From Planctomycetota bacterium (GTDB lineage Bacteria; Planctomycetota; Planctomycetia; Pirellulales; Pirellulaceae): a stretch of DNA of 64,000 bases. This document shows, piece by piece, positions 33,580 through 42,222 of this stretch. Under the pieces are notes generated by a model. It did no database searches, was not told the origin of the DNA, and was given only the letters and a program-made list of their open reading frames with translations. The DNA is taken from positions 124,001 through 188,000 of the forward strand of contig JABAAE010000005.1 in assembly GCA_014238905.1 (NCBI GenBank). The letters are read 5' to 3'. The translations under genes and the position numbers were made by a program. Every line of letters begins with the position of its first letter. Within the stretch, counting starts at the first letter, position 1.

Positions 33580-35037
33580 TTAAATATTCATCCATGCAGG
33601 TACAGTAAAAACATCCGTTATTTCAGTGACCGGATCGCTTTTTTCCTTCAACTGAATTTCGGTCAATTGCATGGCGTCTTGCAAAAGTTCCACCGCCCCG
33701 CGTATCAATTCTTCATCTTCAGCAAAATATTCAGTTAACTGTTGCTGCGGTTCAGGATGAATGCTGGAGAGGATCAACACATACCAGTTGCCCAAACCAT
33801 AATCGCATCGATTTAACGCGACACGGATCCTGTCGCAGACAGGCTCTGAAAACTCCCTCGCCAAATGTCCAAACCGGTTTGCTACCTGAGCCGCGTTAGA
33901 TGCGGCAGTATGGTCGGTCTTTTGAAGAAGTAGATAGAAATCATTTTCGATTTCTGGGAAGGAAACATGTTTTGATAAAATATTCACCGCCACCGCGCTC
34001 GTCCATTCGTCTCGAGAACGAACGATTTTCTGAAGCTGCTGAACGTCGTCAGCTTCAAAAGTCTCAACATGGGATAAAAGGTGGAGAGCCAATTGGCGGA
34101 CATGGATATCAGAATGTTTTAACAGCTGAAATAAAATACTCTTTATTTGCCGAACATCGTTGACGGGGTCCGACCTGGTCTCAATTTGCCCAAGAGTCCA
34201 AAGAACCATCGTGTTGGATCCCATTTGCAGGCGAGACTCGATGGTAGAAAGAGAGCAGGTTCCGTTTTGGGAAAGGTTGTTTTCCTCTAAGAGAGAGTCT
34301 TTTGTTTTTTTGAGAAAAGCCTGGCTCCTGCGAAACGAAAGGGCTGCGTCCGGACGGAGATAACTCTCGATATCGATTTGGCGTTCTTCCCTGCACTGGC
34401 TGACCAGAGCCAATAGGTATCCCAAACCAAACGAATTAATAGAACCCAATTTTCGAATCGAGAAATAACTGGAAAGTCCTAATGTCGTCGTGCAGCATGA
34501 AACGGTTTCATTGACAGTGAAAAGTCCAGCTCCAAAAAACGCCGTGGCCACCTCTGCCGAATAGCTCAAACGGGGACTGGTGCTCTCAATAAATCCGGCA
34601 TCCACTATTTTCTGCCGCATCAAAATCCTGACCAGCTCACCTAAAAAAGAATCCAGGTTCAGGTTGGGGCCGACTAAGAGCTCGGTGGCAAAATTCGCGG
34701 CTTCGGTTTTTTTATTAGGATCCTCTGCGGCCGCTGAGGTCGACTGGATCGCCATACCTGAATCCGAATCGACAGGTTCGGTAGTCAAAACGACTCGAAT
34801 TCCACTCGGTTTGATTTCCAACCTCTCGCAGAAAAAAGAGACCGCAGCCTGCAAGGATTCTGGAGAACCGTCGAGTTGGATGCCCAATTCATCGGGGCGG
34901 ATCGTCCCTTCAAGGAAAAGGGAGTCACTTCCAAAAAAATCGATCAGGCCTAATAGCTCTCTTTCGATTTCGACTTTTTCTACCGTGTTGACCAGCAGCT
35001 TGGGTGATTTAAATAATCCGAACACGATGATTGACAA
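33580..35037 (-). CDS. HEAT-like repeat protein, function unknown
   Basis: 485 residues, apparently TTG start (35037); a GTG four codons in (35025) is an alternative. The N-terminal half has two beta-alpha stretches (ERELLGLIDFFGSDSLFLEGTIRPDELGI, AAVSFFCERLEIKPSGIRVVLTT). The C-terminal half (about 290-460) is helical with a HEAT-like rhythm: RQIKSILFQLLKHSDIHVRQLALHLLSHVET, then DVQQLQKIVRSRDEWTSAVAVNILSKHV. No signal, membrane segment or catalytic motif is visible. Such alpha-alpha superhelices usually mediate protein binding. The neighbours (leuB-like downstream, VCBS upstream) give no hint of function. Confidence 0.6.
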   Translation of the reverse strand: MSIIVFGLFKSPKLLVNTVEKVEIERELLGLIDFFGSDSLFLEGTIRPDELGIQLDGSPESLQAAVSFFCERLEIKPSGIRVVLTTEPVDSDSGMAIQSTSAAAEDPNKKTEAANFATELLVGPNLNLDSFLGELVRILMRQKIVDAGFIESTSPRLSYSAEVATAFFGAGLFTVNETVSCCTTTLGLSSYFSIRKLGSINSFGLGYLLALVSQCREERQIDIESYLRPDAALSFRRSQAFLKKTKDSLLEENNLSQNGTCSLSTIESRLQMGSNTMVLWTLGQIETRSDPVNDVRQIKSILFQLLKHSDIHVRQLALHLLSHVETFEADDVQQLQKIVRSRDEWTSAVAVNILSKHVSFPEIENDFYLLLQKTDHTAASNAAQVANRFGHLAREFSEPVCDRIRVALNRCDYGLGNWYVLILSSIHPEPQQQLTEYFAEDEELIRGAVELLQDAMQLTEIQLKEKSDPVTEITDVFTVPAWMNI

Positions 35038-35113
35038 CAGGTGGGTTTCAGTTGGTCGTAAGGGTGATCAGTTTAGTTTGCTTAGCAGATCTTGAAAAGT
35101 TGCCATGGCCCAG

Positions 35114-36337
35114 CTATCTGGTCGGATTTTCGAACCAGATGACTCCTAGGTTGTCTCGTTCTTCACAGGTGAGCACGTCCAGGTCTCCATCAAGATCCAA
35201 ATCCACCAATTCCATCCGGTCAAACTTTTTTCCCCGTGACCCACTAATCGGATAAAAAAGCTTTGGATTTTTTCCGTCAAGCCAACTAACGGCAGGCAGG
35301 CCATGGTTCTTTTTGTCCACACCGGTATTGGTGGAATGGACCCAGTCAACCGTTCCATCGAGGTCAATGTCCCCGAACGACACCGCTTTTCCGTGGCGAA
35401 TTTCAAATGGATTTTTAATTTGCCGGCGTGACCAATTACCCGCCAGATTTGTTTTGGCAGGGACCGTCAATGAAAATTCGACGATCACACCATCTCTGGT
35501 TGCCGCGGCCAGGAATTTGGAGTCGCCCGTGGTTCGCCAATCTAAAAACATCCACTCCATGCTGGGACCGGGGAAACTCACTTTCCGCCACGCGATTTCT
35601 GGCTTAACCGATTTTTTAAGGTAAAAGATTCCCCGACTTTTTCCTTTTCGATCGGTCACCAGAAGATCTTCCATCCTGTCACCATCAACGTCCACGCTCC
35701 GCAATGACATGATCCAGCCGGCATCTACTAGTTTGTGGTACTTCCACTGATCTAATTGGCGAGGATTTGCTGGCGATTGAAGCCAACCGATTTCAGCGTT
35801 TGGCCCCTTGGATCCGATGAACAGATCGATTCCATGCTGGTGGTCAATGTTAGCGGGTTCGGCGAACATCCATTGTTTGGTTGCGACCGCAGGTACAGCC
35901 TGTGTCTGCCATTTAGGCGAGATCGAATCGCCTTGATTGGTGGGTGGTGACCAATGGAAATAGACGGCCCTGTTTTTTCCTTCGCAACAACTGACGACAT
36001 CGAGGCGTCCATCCCGATCTAGATCCACCAGAACGGCATCTTCGGGCGACTTGACCTTGCCCACAGTCGTCTGCCGCCATGCTTTTTTGACGGCTAAGGG
36101 ACCCGGGTTCAGATAGATGCGAACCAAACCCCCTTCCTCCCATCCAGATACGACATCAGGAAAACCATCGTGATTAACATCGCCCAGTCGTACGCCGTCG
36201 GCGCCTTGGGAAGTCTGATCGATGGTATGCATTTCCCAAGGCGTATGATCCTGACGAGCTGTCGAAAGTCGTTGCCAAGCTATTAATACCAGACAAAAAC
36301 CGAGGACGCGGAAAAACGAAGGTGAGAAGGGAGGCAT
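35114..36337 (-). CDS. secreted VCBS/FG-GAP repeat protein
   Basis: 407 residues from the ATG at 36337, chosen because it gives a signal peptide (FFRVLGFCLVLIAWQRLSTA); in-frame ATGs up to 36406 would give longer N-termini. At least five Ca-binding FG-GAP/VCBS motifs are seen: VNHDGFPDVV, LDRDGRLDVV, VDGDRMEDLLV, IDLDGTVDWV and LDLDGDLDVL. The pattern DxDxDGxxD binds calcium in a beta-propeller. The protein should be periplasmic or cell-surface. Planctomycetes have many such proteins, often without known targets. No catalytic domain is attached, so a ligand-binding or structural role is likely. Confidence 0.82.
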   Translation of the reverse strand: MPPFSPSFFRVLGFCLVLIAWQRLSTARQDHTPWEMHTIDQTSQGADGVRLGDVNHDGFPDVVSGWEEGGLVRIYLNPGPLAVKKAWRQTTVGKVKSPEDAVLVDLDRDGRLDVVSCCEGKNRAVYFHWSPPTNQGDSISPKWQTQAVPAVATKQWMFAEPANIDHQHGIDLFIGSKGPNAEIGWLQSPANPRQLDQWKYHKLVDAGWIMSLRSVDVDGDRMEDLLVTDRKGKSRGIFYLKKSVKPEIAWRKVSFPGPSMEWMFLDWRTTGDSKFLAAATRDGVIVEFSLTVPAKTNLAGNWSRRQIKNPFEIRHGKAVSFGDIDLDGTVDWVHSTNTGVDKKNHGLPAVSWLDGKNPKLFYPISGSRGKKFDRMELVDLDLDGDLDVLTCEERDNLGVIWFENPTR

Positions 36338-36472
36338 AAAAAAACAAGACCTTAACATGATTAACGAACAGTGTTTTTTTCCCGGCGACATTAAACAATC
36401 TGGCATGCCGAAATTCGAATCGGCTGATTGTTCAAAGTAATCAATAAAGGCGATGGTTCCGCAGGCCCTAGG

Positions 36473-37033
36473 TCACGACGAGGAAAAATATTCGTCTCGC
36501 GTCATCATGTAATGGTCGATGGGTTTGCCTTCGTAATACTCTCGAGTCAGGCCCAAATGCCGCATCCCCAAACGCACCGCGACTTTTTTTGATTTCTCAT
36601 TCCCTGGGTCAACAACAGCGTGGATTTGGTCCAACTTGAATTGATTAAATCCAATTTCGATCAGCTTTTGGCCCCACTCTGTCGCATAACCTTTTCCCCA
36701 CTGACGTTTGCCCAAGTGCCAGCCGACCTCGATATCGGTAGTAAATTCACCGTTGGGGTTGGGCATCGGCTTGATCATCGCCGTGCCAACCAGGCTACCG
36801 GTGGTTTTCAGATGAACCGCAAAACTACCCATTCCTTGGGGCAGTGACCGGTACTTTTTTATAATCTCATTAATTTTGACCACCATTTCCTCGACGTTGG
36901 GAATGGTTTGGCCACCTATAAACCGGGTAACGTCCGGGTCTCCATAGATCTCTAAAGCGTCAGCAGCCAGTTCAGTGGCCCAAGTACGCCCAATCAACCG
37001 TGTTGTTTCGAATATAGGAAGATGATCGTTCAT
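36473..37033 (-). CDS. RimJ/RimL-type GNAT N-acetyltransferase
   Basis: 186 residues. The pattern is that of RimJ-like GNATs: LPIFETTRLIGRTW near the start, WHLGKRQWGKGYATEWGQKLI (acetyl-CoA loop GKGYAT) at about 125-145, and VVDPGNEKSKKVAVRLGMRHLG late in the sequence. Substrates can be ribosomal proteins, antibiotics or small amines; none can be chosen here. The ATG directly follows the TGA of the upstream flavoprotein gene (TGAATG), so the two form an operon. Confidence 0.85.
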   Translation of the reverse strand: MNDHLPIFETTRLIGRTWATELAADALEIYGDPDVTRFIGGQTIPNVEEMVVKINEIIKKYRSLPQGMGSFAVHLKTTGSLVGTAMIKPMPNPNGEFTTDIEVGWHLGKRQWGKGYATEWGQKLIEIGFNQFKLDQIHAVVDPGNEKSKKVAVRLGMRHLGLTREYYEGKPIDHYMMTRDEYFSSS

Positions 37034-38287
37034 TCAAATACTCAATCCTGCCAGGTAACCTGTGCTAAAAGCCGACTGAAAATTGAATCCCCCGATTGGG
37101 CCATCGAGATCAAGAATTTCACCGGCAAAATAAAGACCGCTACAAATCTTGCTCTCCATCGACTGAGAGTTTACTTCTTTCAAGTTGACACCACCAGCAG
37201 TTACCTCGGCTTTTTTATAACCGCGGACCCCTTCGATAGCGACCGGACAACCTTTTAACAAACCGAGTAACTTCTGTAGCGACAGACGCTTTATTTCCGC
37301 AAGACGCTGGTCTTGTGCGATCCCGGCCCTCTGGACCAAAAGATGCAGGAGGCGGCTGGGGACCTTTCCCGCTAAAGCGCTCTGAGCCACTTTAGCCTGA
37401 TTTTCCATTAGCAAAAGCCAGTTTCGTAAACTATCGAGGTTCTCGTCCGGAAGAAAATCGACGACTAGCGTCAGATTTCCCTGGGGACGATAAGCAAATT
37501 CCCGACTGACATTCATCGCTGCAGGACCTGAGCAACCAAAATGGGTAAACAAAAGGGAAGATCTGGAAGATGTAATCGCTAGTTTCGAAAAGTTTTTGGC
37601 AGAGATCCTCGGCAAGTCTGACTTTTCGAAAACACCGACAAGACATGGATCGATGCTGAGGCCGCTCAGATCTTTCACCCATTGCTCCGGCGATACCAGT
37701 GGCGTCAGGGCGGGTGCGGTCGGAACCAGCGTATGCCCCAAATCGATTGCCCATTGATAACCATCTCCAGTTGTCCCACATCCTGGATATGATTTTCCGC
37801 CGCTTGCTAATATTAATTTTTTGGCTGACCATTGTTTTTCCGGCGTCGACACTCGGAAATTTCCCTCAACGCATTCGACATTGGTGACGCCTGCTTTATT
37901 ACGAATTAAAACATCGGGGCTGCGTTTTAGCCGATCCAGAATGGCGTTCCTCACATCGACCGCCCTGTCCGAAACGGGAAAAATTTTTCCCGTGAGTTCG
38001 ATTTTGGTATCAACGCCTTCGGATTCGACCCACTGTACTACGTCGCTCGGTGTTAACCTCGCAAGCGCTGATCGCAAAAATTTGCCGTTGGACCGGAAGC
38101 CTTCGGCAATACCTGCGGAATCAGTGTTTTGGGTGATATTGCAACGAGTCCCGCCGGACATCAGAATCTTCACACCAATTTTGGCATTTTTTTCAAGCAA
38201 CAGGACCTTCTTACCCCGTTCTGCCGCAACAGTAGCGGCAAAAAGGCCCGCTGCTCCGGCGCCAATAATAATCACATCAAATACCAA
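37034..38287 (-). CDS. HI0933/YhiN-family FAD-dependent oxidoreductase
   Basis: 417 residues, TTG start at 38287. The FAD-binding Rossmann motif is GAGAAG (9-14) followed by AATVAAERGKKVLLLEKN, then the family signature KILMSGGTRCNITQN. The C-terminus has the second FAD contact YFAGEILDLDGPIGGFNFQSAFSTGYLAG, characteristic of HI0933-type proteins. Biochemical function is mostly unknown for this widespread family; a role as an aromatic or thiol-linked oxidoreductase has been speculated. It overlaps nothing but is immediately adjacent to the GNAT gene. It is cytoplasmic by the absence of a signal peptide. Confidence 0.88.
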   Translation of the reverse strand: MVFDVIIIGAGAAGLFAATVAAERGKKVLLLEKNAKIGVKILMSGGTRCNITQNTDSAGIAEGFRSNGKFLRSALARLTPSDVVQWVESEGVDTKIELTGKIFPVSDRAVDVRNAILDRLKRSPDVLIRNKAGVTNVECVEGNFRVSTPEKQWSAKKLILASGGKSYPGCGTTGDGYQWAIDLGHTLVPTAPALTPLVSPEQWVKDLSGLSIDPCLVGVFEKSDLPRISAKNFSKLAITSSRSSLLFTHFGCSGPAAMNVSREFAYRPQGNLTLVVDFLPDENLDSLRNWLLLMENQAKVAQSALAGKVPSRLLHLLVQRAGIAQDQRLAEIKRLSLQKLLGLLKGCPVAIEGVRGYKKAEVTAGGVNLKEVNSQSMESKICSGLYFAGEILDLDGPIGGFNFQSAFSTGYLAGLSI

Positions 38288-38527
38288 GGATTGAACCCTC
38301 GCTCAAATGTCATAGGCTAGTCTCATCGACCCACAGATGAACACGCTCCAAATTTTGGAGGAAACTGGACGTTTTGAAATAGTCAAGAGGATCACCCAGC
38401 GTCAAGCAGAGCAAACGCGGGAACTTTCAACTACCTTGTAATATGCATAAGAATAACCAACGGTACCCCTGAATTGATATATTCGGACAAAACCAAATGA
38501 ATTTCATGAGGCGGCAAACTGACGACG

Positions 38528-40273
38528 ATGATCGGATTAAACGGCCTTTCCAAATTAAAGACCAACATGTGTAAGTTAACAGAAAAGAACCCTGTCTGGA
38601 TATTCATTTACTGCTTGGCGGTTCTGGGGTGCAACAAGGACTCCTCACAGGACTCCTTGGAAACCGGCGGGGACAATCTTCCGACCGCCCAGGTCAATGC
38701 TAATTCATCAGCGGGAGTGATTGAACCAACGCAGAGCTCTCACCCACAGGGCGCAGAAGTTCAAGACCAAGCGGCAGCCGCTGCCGACCAAATAGCGGAC
38801 ATCCAGGGCGATGCCCAAGCGGAAATAAAACGGTTGTTTGGTGATTGGTCGACGCCAGATTTTGCTTTTTTTGTTAGTGGTCGCCAATTTGGATATCTGG
38901 AACCTTGCGGTTGCACCGGTTTAACCAATCAGAAGGGGGGGCTTCTACGGCGACACACCCTGACGAAAACACTTGAATCGCTGGGTTGGAAGCTCGTCAA
39001 AGTAGATGCCGGCAATCAGGTTCGACGCTTCGGACTCCAACCCGAAATTAAATTTGAAACCACGGCAAAAACATTAACCGAAATCTTCAACTACGATGCC
39101 ATCGGTTTCGGGCCGGACGACCTTAGGCTACCCGCGATCAACCTCGTCTCCACACTTCAGAACCTCGATGTTGTCGAAGAAGATTTAACCGCTCATCCAT
39201 TTGTCAGCTGCAACGTGACCATTTTCGCAGATTTTGCAGATGATTCTTTTGAAGACGATAAATTGATTTCGACCTATAAAAGCGTTTCAACTGGTGGCAA
39301 CAAGGTTTGCATCACGGCCATTTTGGGCAAGGAGCACTTTAACGCCATCGGCAGCGACGACCTTTCCATCAGGTCACCCGAGGAAGGTATTGAAGCGGTT
39401 TGGCCAAAGATGGAAAAGGAGGCCGCCGAAGTCAACGTTCTTGTCGCCCACACGTCGATGGATGACACCAAACGAATTGCTGAAAAATATCCATTTTTTG
39501 ATCTGGTTATCACCGCTGGCGGCGCTGGTGAACCCACCCTGAAGCCGGAAATAATCCAGACCGGAGATCACACGACACGAATCGTGCAGGTGGGAACCAA
39601 GGGAATGTACGCCGGGGTGATGGCCTACTATTCAGAGAAAAAGGAATTTCGATATCAACGTCTAGGAGTCACCTCTGCCTATCAGGATTCCGAACAGATT
39701 AAAACCATCTTCAAGGATTATCAAAAACGGGTAGAGCGTCAGATTTACGCTAATTTAGAACGTTCAGTCGTCCCTCATCCTTCTGGGGCGACCTATGTTG
39801 GATCGGCCGCCTGTGCTAATTGCCATGCGGACGCTCACGACGTTTGGCAGGAGGGTTTCGCCAAACTGGGGGACAAAGTTGGTCCGCATACCAAGGCGAC
39901 ATCTTCATTGATTCTTCCCAATGAACGAAATTGGGTAACTCGGAAATTCGATCCGGAATGCTTGGCCTGCCACGTGACGGGTTGGAACCCGGTCGAATAC
40001 TATCCCTATAAAACAGGTTATCTTTCTGAAAACGATCGAGATCTTTTCGGCAATGGTTGTGAGAATTGCCACGGACCTGGCTCGCTTCACATGGCTGCCG
40101 AAGAAAATGACGAGGAGACTGCCAAGTATCGGAAACAGGTGCGGGTTCAATTAGCAGATTTTGAAGAAAGATGCATGGAATGTCACGATCTGGACAATAG
40201 TCCAGACTTTCACGTCGAAGGCGCTTTTGAGAAATACTGGAAAAGAATCGATCACTCGGGACTGAAAGAGTGA
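38528..40273 (+). CDS. four-haem c-type cytochrome lipoprotein with degenerate phosphoesterase domain
   Basis: 581 residues. A lipobox (VLGC, Cys35) follows a hydrophobic stretch, so it is probably a lipoprotein; an ATG at 38567 gives the shorter start. Residues about 110-420 have the layout of UshA-like 5'-nucleotidase/metallophosphatases (FFVSGRQFGYLEPCGC, KVDAGN, then DLVITAGGAG), but the metal-binding GDxHG, AGD and GHTH motifs are replaced by GRQFG, AGN and AGGAG. This predicts loss of catalysis. The C-terminus has four CxxCH haem sites at about 429, 478, 511 and 549 (CANCH, CLACH, CENCH, CMECH) as in cytochrome c554-like domains. An electron carrier or sensor in the periplasm is likely. 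It is a single gene. Confidence 0.82.
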   Translation: MIGLNGLSKLKTNMCKLTEKNPVWIFIYCLAVLGCNKDSSQDSLETGGDNLPTAQVNANSSAGVIEPTQSSHPQGAEVQDQAAAAADQIADIQGDAQAEIKRLFGDWSTPDFAFFVSGRQFGYLEPCGCTGLTNQKGGLLRRHTLTKTLESLGWKLVKVDAGNQVRRFGLQPEIKFETTAKTLTEIFNYDAIGFGPDDLRLPAINLVSTLQNLDVVEEDLTAHPFVSCNVTIFADFADDSFEDDKLISTYKSVSTGGNKVCITAILGKEHFNAIGSDDLSIRSPEEGIEAVWPKMEKEAAEVNVLVAHTSMDDTKRIAEKYPFFDLVITAGGAGEPTLKPEIIQTGDHTTRIVQVGTKGMYAGVMAYYSEKKEFRYQRLGVTSAYQDSEQIKTIFKDYQKRVERQIYANLERSVVPHPSGATYVGSAACANCHADAHDVWQEGFAKLGDKVGPHTKATSSLILPNERNWVTRKFDPECLACHVTGWNPVEYYPYKTGYLSENDRDLFGNGCENCHGPGSLHMAAEENDEETAKYRKQVRVQLADFEERCMECHDLDNSPDFHVEGAFEKYWKRIDHSGLKE

Positions 40274-40341
40274 AGCCGACATCCATTGAAAACGAGTTGG
40301 AGCACCTCTAACGCCCACCACAAAATAATGGGTCTGGTTCG

Positions 40342-41808
40342 TTAAGGAATGGTTGCCGACAACTTTCTAACGTGATCGATGATTTTCTGAATTCCCGCCC
40401 GATCGTATCCAGCTTTCGCGGCGACATAACGCACAGACTGCATCTCGTGTGCGGTGACAGAACCATCTGCGAGGATTAATGTGATTAACTGGAGTAGATG
40501 TTCCTCGGTCGTTTGATTTTCGACACCAGCACTTCGATGACTGGTTGCCTTTGCGATAAGGTCATCACATTTTTCCCTGGACCATTTGTGCTTTTTACCC
40601 CATTGGTAAAGAAATTTGGTTTCCGAAGTCGCGAGGTCCGCATCAGACCTGGCAATCTGAACTAATTCGATAAATTGTTTCTCTTTCATCTCCAGATCAG
40701 ACAATGTCGTTGCAAATTGTTTGTCCACTTTCGATTTAATAACGACCTGTTGGGCAACCTGCTGGTTGCGGACTTTGTAGATCAACCCTACGACAAGAAA
40801 CAAAAAGGTAATCAAGATCAGGGGATGAGCGATAAGGTAAGCCGATGCGATCGTTAACAACGCTACCGGTATCCCCATGACGATCCCCATCAAGATGGCC
40901 CCTTTCTCAGCCAAATCTCCAACAAACGGCACGTTAAAAAACAAACGGGCAAATACTGAAAAAAAACAAGCAAAACCGCAGCAGACGATCGCCGTGCCAA
41001 TCCCGCGAACCATCCATTTTAGCCGATTAAGATGTCGCTTCATTGATTTTAGAGCTATCGTTCGATCACCCGCCACGAGATGGTGCAGGATACCCGAATC
41101 TTTAATCATCCGATTGATCCAACCGGTCCTCATGTCTTTCGTTTCAGCGATTCCTTTGCCTGAGTCGTATTTGCCAAAATAAGTGGCCACCTCGGGGACC
41201 GTTATTCCACGATACGAAACCCGCTCGTCGCCAATTTCTTCTCCCAAGGACTGTGAGTCGTAAAGGAAATCTCTCCTTTTTGACAGACCCATTTTCGATC
41301 CCTTTGAACCGATCGAAAAATTCCCGAGAGGAATCCGGATTGGTGATTCTACGAATTCGATTTGTTTGGAAACGATGCTCAAGTCATCGATTCTGTATTC
41401 GGATGGCTTGAGGGTTTGGTTTTTGAGTACTTGGCGGATTCCGGCGTTACGCGAATTGGAATCAATAGAACTGTGCCAACCTCGACTGTAGGTGACAGCA
41501 CCGTCCTCGTCCTCGTTTTCGACCCAGGAATAGATTTCCGCTGATCGCCAAACAATCAGGTACCCCACAAATTGCTGGATGTAATCCCCTTCTATGGTCA
41601 GTTCCTGATCGGGGTTTCCGGTATAGGAAAAAAGTGTACCCGGCGCGGCACTTCCGATTGCCTCAATTGGGGTTGTTGTTTTCGCACTACGATAATAATT
41701 GTAACGGGTTTCGTTTTTCCATAAGGCTGCCATCGACAGCGCTACCAAGCCCACCCCAAAAACGATCCCACGAAATTTATTTTTTCGAGCCCGGCTCATA
41801 AGGTCCAC
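40342..41808 (-). CDS. TMEM43-like membrane protein fused to a TerB-like domain
   Basis: 488 residues from GTG at 41808; an ATG three codons in (41799) is likely better. The N-terminal part has one membrane segment (about 13-30), then a periplasmic-looking domain with the TMEM43/LUMA features (RSAEIYSWVENEDEDG, SRGWHSSIDS, LGNFSI, RISYRG-like stretch and LVAGDRTI) and a triple membrane bundle at about 270-350. The C-terminal 120 residues are helical: MKEKQFIELVQIARSDADLATSETKFL, then LQLITLILADGSVTAHEMQSVRYVA, which resembles TerB/DjlA-type domains. TMEM43 is a nuclear-membrane protein in animals; bacterial relatives exist with unknown role. TerB domains are tied to metal or stress responses. 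No partner ter gene is present. I judge the family match likely but not certain. Confidence 0.7.
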   Translation of the reverse strand: MDLMSRARKNKFRGIVFGVGLVALSMAALWKNETRYNYYRSAKTTTPIEAIGSAAPGTLFSYTGNPDQELTIEGDYIQQFVGYLIVWRSAEIYSWVENEDEDGAVTYSRGWHSSIDSNSRNAGIRQVLKNQTLKPSEYRIDDLSIVSKQIEFVESPIRIPLGNFSIGSKGSKMGLSKRRDFLYDSQSLGEEIGDERVSYRGITVPEVATYFGKYDSGKGIAETKDMRTGWINRMIKDSGILHHLVAGDRTIALKSMKRHLNRLKWMVRGIGTAIVCCGFACFFSVFARLFFNVPFVGDLAEKGAILMGIVMGIPVALLTIASAYLIAHPLILITFLFLVVGLIYKVRNQQVAQQVVIKSKVDKQFATTLSDLEMKEKQFIELVQIARSDADLATSETKFLYQWGKKHKWSREKCDDLIAKATSHRSAGVENQTTEEHLLQLITLILADGSVTAHEMQSVRYVAAKAGYDRAGIQKIIDHVRKLSATIP

Positions 41809-42222
41809 TTGAAAACATCAATAAAAATTGGGCTGAACACGATCTTTGTTCTAAACACCGCAGCCGCTCCCATCAACAAGATCGCAATGCGTTGTCTTCC
41901 TGCAGCCCGGCAACAGACAAACCCCCATTCGCAGACAACCATAGCCGGTAATTCAAATTGACAGAAAAAAGATCACGCTAAAATACCCTGAAAAGAGAGA
42001 TCATCAAGCTGATCTGCTTCCTGTCGTTCATCAATACCTGTTAACTCCGGATTTGTTGAAATCTATCGCACCCTGTCAACGACTCGCCCTCTCTCGTATT
42101 GAGTTTGCCAAGTCCGACTCGATCAAAAAAAACATCAATCAGGGTGGCCAAATTATTGCTCTGGGAGGAAAACGGTTGATTTTCATCAAATCTGCGATCG
42201 ATCCAATTCTGCTCGATAACTC
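41809..42222. other. intergenic region with a start-less open frame
   Basis: A 414-base gap. On the plus strand one frame is open from about 41950 to 42225 without ATG and ends in a segment that reads like protein (GGQIIALGGKRLIFIKSAID). It has no clear start or ribosome site and overlaps the antisense end of the desulfurase gene by a few bases. It could be a decayed gene fragment. No tRNA or repeat is seen. Confidence 0.35.
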
